Shown here one piece after another: positions 1 through 5,225 of a stretch of DNA of 9,177 bases (position 1 is the first letter of the stretch; each line of letters begins with the position of its first letter). The notes under the pieces were generated by a model. It did not search any database. It had not been told where the DNA came from and saw only the letters and a list, made by a program, of their open reading frames with translations. The DNA is from an uncultured Anaerosporobacter sp. (GTDB taxonomy: Bacteria; Bacillota; Clostridia; Lachnospirales; Lachnospiraceae). The translations under genes were made by a program, and so were the position numbers. The stretch spans positions 1 to 9,177 of the forward strand of contig CALZJY010000058.1 in NCBI GenBank assembly GCA_945787925.1, in the 5' to 3' direction.

Positions 1-1
1 G

Positions 2-1267
2 ACTCCAGTAACGATTGATGCTCCTTATGTATTTGAGGATTCCGGCATCAATAAAATTGGCGGAAAATACTACTACTCCTATTGCTCCAACTGGAATACT
101 TCCGGCAGCCGTTATAGCACTGCTGCCATCGAATATATGGTAAGCGACTCACCAACGGGGCCTTATACCTATGCAGGAGAACTCTTCAAAAATCCTGGTG
201 TCTTCTTTGGCACATGGGGCAACAACCATCATTCTCTGTTTGAATTCAAAGGCAACTACTATCTTGCCTACCATGCAAGAGCACTAGAGACTGCCCAGAT
301 TGGCAAGTCCCTTGGCTACCGTAGCACGCAGATTGATAAGCTCACCATAAGAAATGGCGTGATTTCTCCATTGACAGCGACAATGAAAGGTGTCTCCCAG
401 ACCACTTATGTAAATCCTTATCAAACAGTTCAAGCAGAAACGATGGCAAACCAAGCCGGTATTCAAGTAAGCGGCACAGGAAATACTGAAATCACTGGCA
501 TCTCCTCTGGAGACTGGACTTGCGTAAAAGGGGTAAGCTTCCAAAAAGGAGCTTCTTCCATCCAAGCCCGCGTCCATTCCAACTCCGAAGGAAAAATTCG
601 TGTCTATAGCGGAAGCCCATCTGGCACACTCCTTGGAACCATAATAGTTCCAAATACCTATGGACAATATCAAAATGTTTCTGGCACAATTTCCTCAGTA
701 ACGGGTGTTCATGATCTGTACTTCGTATTCGAAGGCTCCTTTGCCTTTGATTCTTGGATCATTCTCCCTGCAAACGGTGGTACGACACCTAACACACCAA
801 CCACTCCTCCTGTGGCTTCCGGCACACTACAGGATGGCTGGTATTACATAAAGAATGTGAATGCTCAAAAATACTTACAAACCACTAATAATGCAGGCGG
901 AAACGGTGTAAATGTGGAAATTGGCACAGGTACAGGAGTAAAAGGCCAAAAATGGTATGTAACCAATACTTGGGATGGCTATATTACGTTAAAAAACGGA
1001 CTTGGCTATTACTTAGATATCCAATATGGAAGGAAAGATGACGGCACCAACGTGCAGACCTATACTGCAAATGGTGCAGACGCACAAAAGTTTAAACCAA
1101 TCGCATCCTCACAAGCAGGTGCTTATGGAATACTTACCAAATGTTCTTCCGATTCGAAGGCATTAGATGTATATAATTTTGGAACAACGGATGGTTCAAA
1201 TGTATGCCAATGGAGCTATTATCAAAATAGAAACCAACTCTGGATTTTTGAACCATGTGCAAATTAA
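2..1267 (+). CDS. GH43 arabinoxylan arabinofuranohydrolase (XynD-like), CBM6 and beta-trefoil modules; 5' end missing
   Basis: Open from the window edge; 421 residues are visible before TAA. Residues 1-130 are the C-terminal part of a GH43 five-bladed propeller. They carry the FEDSGINKI segment, with Glu12 the likely general acid, then a paired-histidine NNHHS motif and YLAYHA. These match what I know of Bacillus subtilis XynD (AXH-m2,3), which removes arabinose from arabinoxylan. Residues 135-257 are a CBM6 fold (begins YQTVQAETM, ends FDSWIIL), expected to bind xylan. A Thr/Pro-rich linker (258-274) leads to a ricin-type beta-trefoil (275-421) with three QxW-like repeats: GQKWY, AQKFK, NQLWIF. 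The catalytic base Asp and the pKa-modulating Asp, and any signal peptide, lie upstream of the window. Secretion is inferred from the architecture. The next gene, a xylanase, starts 14 bp on and carries nearly the same C-terminal module. Exact specificity (AXH versus xylosidase or arabinanase) is inferred from motif resemblance; GH43 family is secure. Confidence 0.88.
   Translation, partial: TPVTIDAPYVFEDSGINKIGGKYYYSYCSNWNTSGSRYSTAAIEYMVSDSPTGPYTYAGELFKNPGVFFGTWGNNHHSLFEFKGNYYLAYHARALETAQIGKSLGYRSTQIDKLTIRNGVISPLTATMKGVSQTTYVNPYQTVQAETMANQAGIQVSGTGNTEITGISSGDWTCVKGVSFQKGASSIQARVHSNSEGKIRVYSGSPSGTLLGTIIVPNTYGQYQNVSGTISSVTGVHDLYFVFEGSFAFDSWIILPANGGTTPNTPTTPPVASGTLQDGWYYIKNVNAQKYLQTTNNAGGNGVNVEIGTGTGVKGQKWYVTNTWDGYITLKNGLGYYLDIQYGRKDDGTNVQTYTANGADAQKFKPIASSQAGAYGILTKCSSDSKALDVYNFGTTDGSNVCQWSYYQNRNQLWIFEPCAN
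824..1264 (+). repeat. Trefoil module copy 1 (GH43 C-terminus)
   Basis: Codes for 147 residues of a ricin-B-type beta-trefoil. Aligned by eye without gaps to copy 2 (2494-2934), 107 of 147 residues are identical (about 73%). Three cysteines (in KCSSD, NVCQW and FEPC) are conserved in both copies. The gamma repeat (ALDVYNF ... NQLWIF) is the most complete. Confidence 0.85.
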
Positions 1268-1272
1268 GGAGG
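1266..1272 (+). promoter_or_regulatory. Ribosome binding site of the GH10 xylanase gene
   Basis: AAGGAGG, 9 nt before ATG 1282 and overlapping the TAA stop (1265-1267) of the GH43 gene. It fixes the xylanase start at 1282. An in-frame ATG at 1255 lies inside the upstream gene and has no SD. The overlap suggests translational coupling of the two enzymes. Confidence 0.9.
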
Positions 1273-1281
1273 TTATCTACC

Positions 1282-2937
1282 ATGAAAACGATATGTAAGC
1301 GAATTTTCACTGGATTATTTACACTTATACTCGCATTCGGCCTAGTATTCCCTGCCGGAAAAACCGCCAATGCGGCTGAAACTGCCACATTAAAGAACAC
1401 TTACGGTTCCTTATTTGGCCGTTCTGGAAACTGTGTTTCGTTGAGCCAGCTACAAAATAGTGCAACCTTGTCTCAAATCAAATCTCAACACAACAGTATC
1501 ACGCTAGAAAATGAAATGAAACCAGACGCTCTCTTAGGATATTCTGCTAACCTGATTTCTGTTTCCCAAGCAAAATCCATGGGCTACTATATCCCATCTA
1601 ACTATTATGAGAGCACGGTTCCACGAATCAACTTCGATACAGTAGATGCCGTATTAAAAATCTGTTCTGAAAATGGAATCGGTGTACGTGCCCACACTTT
1701 AGTATGGCACAGCCAGACTCCAAGCTGGTTCTTCCGTTCTAATTACTCTTCCTACGGTGGCTATGTAAGCCAATCCACAATGGATGCCAGAATGGAGCTT
1801 TATATCAAGACCGTGATGAATCATGTATATAGCAGTTCTTATGGAAACTGTGTGTATGCATGGGATGTTGTAAATGAATACCTTCATGCAACAAACTCTG
1901 GCTGGGAAGCTGTTTATGGAAATGGTGGCACAACTCCCGCATTTGTAAAACGTGCCTTCCAATATGCCTATGACTGTTTAGAGTATTATGGACTTACGAA
2001 CAAAGTAAGCTTATTCTATAACGACTTCAATACCTACATGGAAGCTGATAATGTTGTCAGTTTAATCAATTTCATTAACTCTGGCAAAAAGATTTGTAAT
2101 GGTGTTGGCATGCAATCCCACCTTGGAACAAGTTTTCCAAGCGTAGATTACTATACTGCTGCACTTAAAAAGTTCGTAGCTGCTGGTTTCGAAGTACAGA
2201 TCACAGAACTTGATGTTACTAATACTTCTGACACAGAACAAGCAAACTATCTATATCAATTAATGAAAAACGTGCTTGCTGTAAAGAAATCTGGAGGAAA
2301 TATTACAGGGCTTACGATTTGGGGACTTTATGACTCCATCTCTTGGATCCAAGGTGGTAAAAATCCACTTTTATTCTCAAACCTTACTACTCCAAAACAA
2401 TCCTACTACGCCGTATTACAAGCATATAAAGATGCAGGATACCAAGTAGGACAAACACAGACTCCACCAACAGACTCAACGCAGACTTCATCCACATTAC
2501 AAAATGGATGGTACTACATTAAAAATATCCATGCACAAAAATACTTACAAGTAACAAATAATTATGGTACAAATGGTGCTAATGTAGAAATCGGTACTGG
2601 CACTGGAGTATCTGGACAAAAATGGTATCTAACAAATACAGGCGATGGTTATATTACCTTAAAGAATAAGACAGGATATATGTTAGATGTGCAATATGGT
2701 TCTAACACGGATGGTGCGAATATCCAACTATATTCTGCAAACAATGCCGATGCACAAAAATTCAAATTATCCAAGACATCTCAATCTGGTGTTTATGGAA
2801 TCCTTACGAAATGTTCCTCTGACAAGAGAGCATTAGATGTATACAACTTCCAGACAGCAGACAGAACAAATGTATGCCAATGGACATACTATCAAAATAG
2901 TAACCAAGTATGGGTATTTGAACCTTGCAACGGCTAA
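1282..2937 (+). CDS. Secreted GH10 endo-1,4-beta-xylanase with C-terminal beta-trefoil
   Basis: 551 residues. Residues 1-31 are a Sec signal peptide: basic start (MKTICKR), hydrophobic core (FTLILAFGLVF), and Ala-rich end TANAA with cleavage near residue 31-32. The GH10 TIM barrel spans about 36-390. Glu199 in WDVVNEYL is the acid/base and Glu309 in QITELDVT is the nucleophile. LENEMKPD near the N-terminus and the VWHSQTPSWFF segment are typical of the family. A short Gln/Thr/Pro/Ser linker (about 391-404) joins a ricin-type beta-trefoil (405-551; repeats GQKWY, AQKFK, NQVWVF) that probably binds xylan or galactose-like sugars. There is no dockerin, SLH or sortase signal, so the enzyme should be free outside the cell. 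It is co-transcribed with the GH43 gene just upstream: one cuts the xylan backbone, the other strips arabinose branches. The unit ends at the hairpin at 2980-3012. GH10 assignment is secure; the trefoil ligand is inferred. Confidence 0.97.
   Translation: MKTICKRIFTGLFTLILAFGLVFPAGKTANAAETATLKNTYGSLFGRSGNCVSLSQLQNSATLSQIKSQHNSITLENEMKPDALLGYSANLISVSQAKSMGYYIPSNYYESTVPRINFDTVDAVLKICSENGIGVRAHTLVWHSQTPSWFFRSNYSSYGGYVSQSTMDARMELYIKTVMNHVYSSSYGNCVYAWDVVNEYLHATNSGWEAVYGNGGTTPAFVKRAFQYAYDCLEYYGLTNKVSLFYNDFNTYMEADNVVSLINFINSGKKICNGVGMQSHLGTSFPSVDYYTAALKKFVAAGFEVQITELDVTNTSDTEQANYLYQLMKNVLAVKKSGGNITGLTIWGLYDSISWIQGGKNPLLFSNLTTPKQSYYAVLQAYKDAGYQVGQTQTPPTDSTQTSSTLQNGWYYIKNIHAQKYLQVTNNYGTNGANVEIGTGTGVSGQKWYLTNTGDGYITLKNKTGYMLDVQYGSNTDGANIQLYSANNADAQKFKLSKTSQSGVYGILTKCSSDKRALDVYNFQTADRTNVCQWTYYQNSNQVWVFEPCNG
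2494..2934 (+). repeat. Trefoil module copy 2 (GH10 C-terminus)
   Basis: Second copy of the 147-residue trefoil module seen at 824-1264, in the same orientation and also at the extreme C-terminus. Differences are spread along the module and are densest around the end of the beta repeat. Similarity extends to the codon level in places, for example the stretch encoding AQKYLQ. The linkers before the two copies are not alike, so only the domain itself was duplicated or exchanged. Confidence 0.85.
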
Positions 2938-2979
2938 GCAAAACTTCATACTGCCATGTATCTAATATAACAGGTACTA

Positions 2980-3012
2980 AAAAGGAGCACCTCTTCATCA
3001 GGTGCTCCTTTT
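2980..3012. terminator. Bidirectional intrinsic terminator between convergent units
   Basis: Perfect 13-bp inverted repeat: left arm 2980-2992 and right arm 3000-3012, core GGAGCACCT / AGGTGCTCC, with a 7-nt loop CTTCATC (2993-2999). On the plus strand the stem runs into CTCCTTTTCC; on the minus strand it runs into CTCCTTTTTAG, a better U-tract. It lies 42 bp after the xylanase stop and 2 bp after the MATE stop, so it can end both converging transcripts. Confidence 0.92.
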
Positions 3013-3014
3013 CC

Positions 3015-4367
3015 TTATAAACATACTTGATTTTGTTCCATTTTCTTTAATCGCCTTACTTCCATCACGATACATACGATGGCGATGATGGAGGCAACTC
3101 CATCGGAGATCGCATTGCTAAGATAGATTCCCTTCACCTTTGCAATCGGCGTTAATACAAGCATCACAGGAACGACAATAACTCCGTATCGAAGGAATGA
3201 TAACATACTAGAGCGATTTGCCTTTCCAACTGCTTGGAAGTACTGGGAACTGATCGTATGAAGTCCTAAAATCGGAAGCATGCATAAATAGATTCGAATT
3301 CCTTCTTTCGTAATCTCCACTAGTTCGTGTTCCTTTGCGAACATGGAGACAAGTGCTCCTGGGAATAACTCTATGACACAAAATAATCCAGTAGAAATCA
3401 TAAATGCGCTCACTAGCGCTAGCTTTAAGGAACTGCGAACTCTTCCATACTGCTTCGCTCCCCAGTTGTAGCCGCAGATCGCATTATTTCCTTGTACGAT
3501 TCCGAATACGACCATATGATAAAAGCTATAAATCGTAGACATGATCGTAACTGCTGCAATATCTAAATCAGACCCTACGGCAAGCATACGGTTGTTAATA
3601 AAGACATTTACTACGGTTGCAAGGATTTGCACATAAAAGGATGGCAGTCCCATTTTAAACATTTGCTTTGCAAGTAAAATTTGGTTTGTTACCTTCCTGC
3701 GCTTTAGACGAATCATAAATTCCTTGTTATTGCAAAATACATAGACGACATAAATCGTAAGCACAGTCTGAGAAATTACGGTCGCATAAGCGGCTCCTGC
3801 AATGCCTAAATCAAACCCATAGATAAATAACGGGTCTAATACCATATTTAAGATGGACGTTGCCATAATGATCTTCATCGTTACTTTCGCTTGTCCAATG
3901 GAACGAAGGGAGTTGTTTAGACAATACCCGGGAATTCCAAAGATCGCACCCACCATCAGGATTTCAATATACGTCTTCGCATACGGACGTACTTGTTCCG
4001 AAATAGATAGCAATGTTAGGATTGGATCGATAAACAGCACGAATAACACTGCAAACCCAATTAAAAATAAAATGATATAACGGAACGAAAGAAACAGGAT
4101 ATCCTCTGCTTCTTCCTTTTTTCCTTCTCCAAGCTTGATTGAAATTAGCGCTGAAGAGCCTACCCCGATTAACAGGATGAACGCCATCTGCAATACTTGG
4201 ATTGGCATCGTAATTCCGACTGCCGTAAGTGCATTGGAACTAATCTTCCCCACAAAGATTCGATCCACAATATTAAAAATGGCACTGCTAAGCATTCCAA
4301 GGATTGCTGGAATACTTAACTGCCATAATAAACGTGATACTTTTTCAGTACCAAGATTGTGTTGCAT
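3015..4367 (-). CDS. MATE family multidrug/cation efflux pump, MepA-like
   Basis: 450 residues with about 12 hydrophobic segments (roughly 17-38, 48-75, 91-113, 133-153, 164-186, 189-211, 236-258, 268-292, 313-335, 358-378, 391-408, 413-436), an integral inner-membrane exporter driven by a Na+ or H+ gradient. The N-terminus (LGTEKVSRLLWQLSIPAILG, then NIVDRIFVG) resembles Staphylococcus MepA, as do RSIGQAK and LDPLFIYGFDLGIAGAAYAT in the first half. In the second half, the usual Gln-Pro before the GYNYGA motif is replaced: here it reads GNNAICGYNWGAKQY. ATG 4367 is supported by GGAGG at 4374-4378, 6 nt upstream. A gap of only 45 bp separates it from the TIM-barrel gene. I see no strong promoter in that gap (a TATGAT at 4412-4417 has only a poor -35), so read-through from the upstream operon is likely. 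Substrate cannot be deduced from sequence. Confidence 0.93.
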   Translation of the reverse strand: MQHNLGTEKVSRLLWQLSIPAILGMLSSAIFNIVDRIFVGKISSNALTAVGITMPIQVLQMAFILLIGVGSSALISIKLGEGKKEEAEDILFLSFRYIILFLIGFAVLFVLFIDPILTLLSISEQVRPYAKTYIEILMVGAIFGIPGYCLNNSLRSIGQAKVTMKIIMATSILNMVLDPLFIYGFDLGIAGAAYATVISQTVLTIYVVYVFCNNKEFMIRLKRRKVTNQILLAKQMFKMGLPSFYVQILATVVNVFINNRMLAVGSDLDIAAVTIMSTIYSFYHMVVFGIVQGNNAICGYNWGAKQYGRVRSSLKLALVSAFMISTGLFCVIELFPGALVSMFAKEHELVEITKEGIRIYLCMLPILGLHTISSQYFQAVGKANRSSMLSFLRYGVIVVPVMLVLTPIAKVKGIYLSNAISDGVASIIAIVCIVMEVRRLKKMEQNQVCL

Positions 4368-4412
4368 CGTTTTCCTCCAAAACTTTTGTATATTCTCAAC
4401 TTATCTACTAAA

Positions 4413-5222
4413 TCATACATTATTTTTGGAGAAATCACCAGTCCAAGATTGTTCCAACCATGAGACCGATTGTTTTAACGCTGCAACTGTCTTTGTTTCT
4501 ATGACTGCACGACCCCCACACTCCCTTGCTAGTTGTAATCGTTTCTCTAGTGGAATCTCACCACTTCCTAAGGTCAGATGATTCTTCTTTCCTACCCCGT
4601 CATGAATATGGAAATGTGCCAGCTTCTTTTTATGCTTCATTAAGAATGACTCGTCACTCTCTTTTCCCGCATAGGAATGTCCGATATCCCATGTAAGTAC
4701 AAACGTATCGCTCATTATCATTTCCTCAATTGCGCGCCTTTCATAGTCCTGATAGCCCTCCGTATTCTCAATCGCAATCCGGATCTTCTCTCCTGCAATC
4801 AGTCCTTCACATTCTGCTACAAAACTTCGAATATCCTCCATATACTGTTCGTTATATTGTTCAAATAAACGTACCCTTCGGTCTGGCAAGGTAAAATGGA
4901 TTCCCGGATTCATATGCATATTGAGAATCGGTGCTTGCAGCTGTCTTGCTACCTCGATCGTCCTTCGCACCGTTTCTCGATAGGCATTCGCTACTGCACG
5001 GTTAAAATCGCAGACATTTAGATTCTCATCGAGATGAATCGTATAGTAAATCCCATACTCCTTTGCTATTCTCTTTAGTCTTTCTATTTGCTCTAACTGC
5101 TCCACTTGATACTGTGGTAAGTTCATATTTAATTCAACAAAGGATAATCCTAGTTCTTTGCAAAGAGCAGCAGACTCCTCTAATGAGTTATGCTCAATCA
5201 AAGTTGGCATTCCATACTCCAT
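4413..5222 (-). CDS. Xylose-isomerase-like TIM-barrel protein (sugar phosphate isomerase/epimerase family)
   Basis: 269 residues, matching the AP-endonuclease-2 / xylose isomerase-like TIM-barrel family (PF01261 type). Visible candidate metal ligands are Glu152 (in AIENTEG), Asp179 (in TWDIGHS), His205 (in HFHIHD) and Glu242 (in AVIETK), spaced like the Glu-Asp-His-Glu site of IolI-type proteins. His63, His103 and His182 are also well placed near strand ends. No signal peptide, so cytoplasmic. ATG 5222 follows the stop of the GNAT-GH13 gene by 3 bp, and its SD (AAGAGG, 5231-5236) lies inside that gene's last codons, so translation is coupled. The family includes sugar epimerases, inosose dehydratases and endonuclease IV. 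The substrate here is unknown; partnership with a glycogen-debranching enzyme hints at a sugar substrate, but that is inference. Confidence 0.88.
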   Translation of the reverse strand: MEYGMPTLIEHNSLEESAALCKELGLSFVELNMNLPQYQVEQLEQIERLKRIAKEYGIYYTIHLDENLNVCDFNRAVANAYRETVRRTIEVARQLQAPILNMHMNPGIHFTLPDRRVRLFEQYNEQYMEDIRSFVAECEGLIAGEKIRIAIENTEGYQDYERRAIEEMIMSDTFVLTWDIGHSYAGKESDESFLMKHKKKLAHFHIHDGVGKKNHLTLGSGEIPLEKRLQLARECGGRAVIETKTVAALKQSVSWLEQSWTGDFSKNNV

Positions 5223-5225
5223 TGT

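Noticed and set aside
284..689. Minus-strand open frames opposite the GH43/CBM6 region
   Set aside because: No family resemblance, no SD, and the opposite strand is clearly coding; these are shadows.
1255..1281. Upstream in-frame ATG for the GH10 xylanase
   Set aside because: It adds nine charged residues before a normal signal peptide, lies within the GH43 gene and has no SD; ATG 1282 has AAGGAGG at good spacing.
1134..1400. Minus-strand open frame with a counterpart at 2804-2998, both containing SIGIHL
   Set aside because: The resemblance simply mirrors the duplicated trefoil coding sequence on the plus strand.
4368..4440. Separate promoter for the MATE gene (TATGAT at 4412-4417)
   Set aside because: The matching -35 position reads TGGTGA, only 3 of 6 consensus bases; too weak to list, though not excluded.
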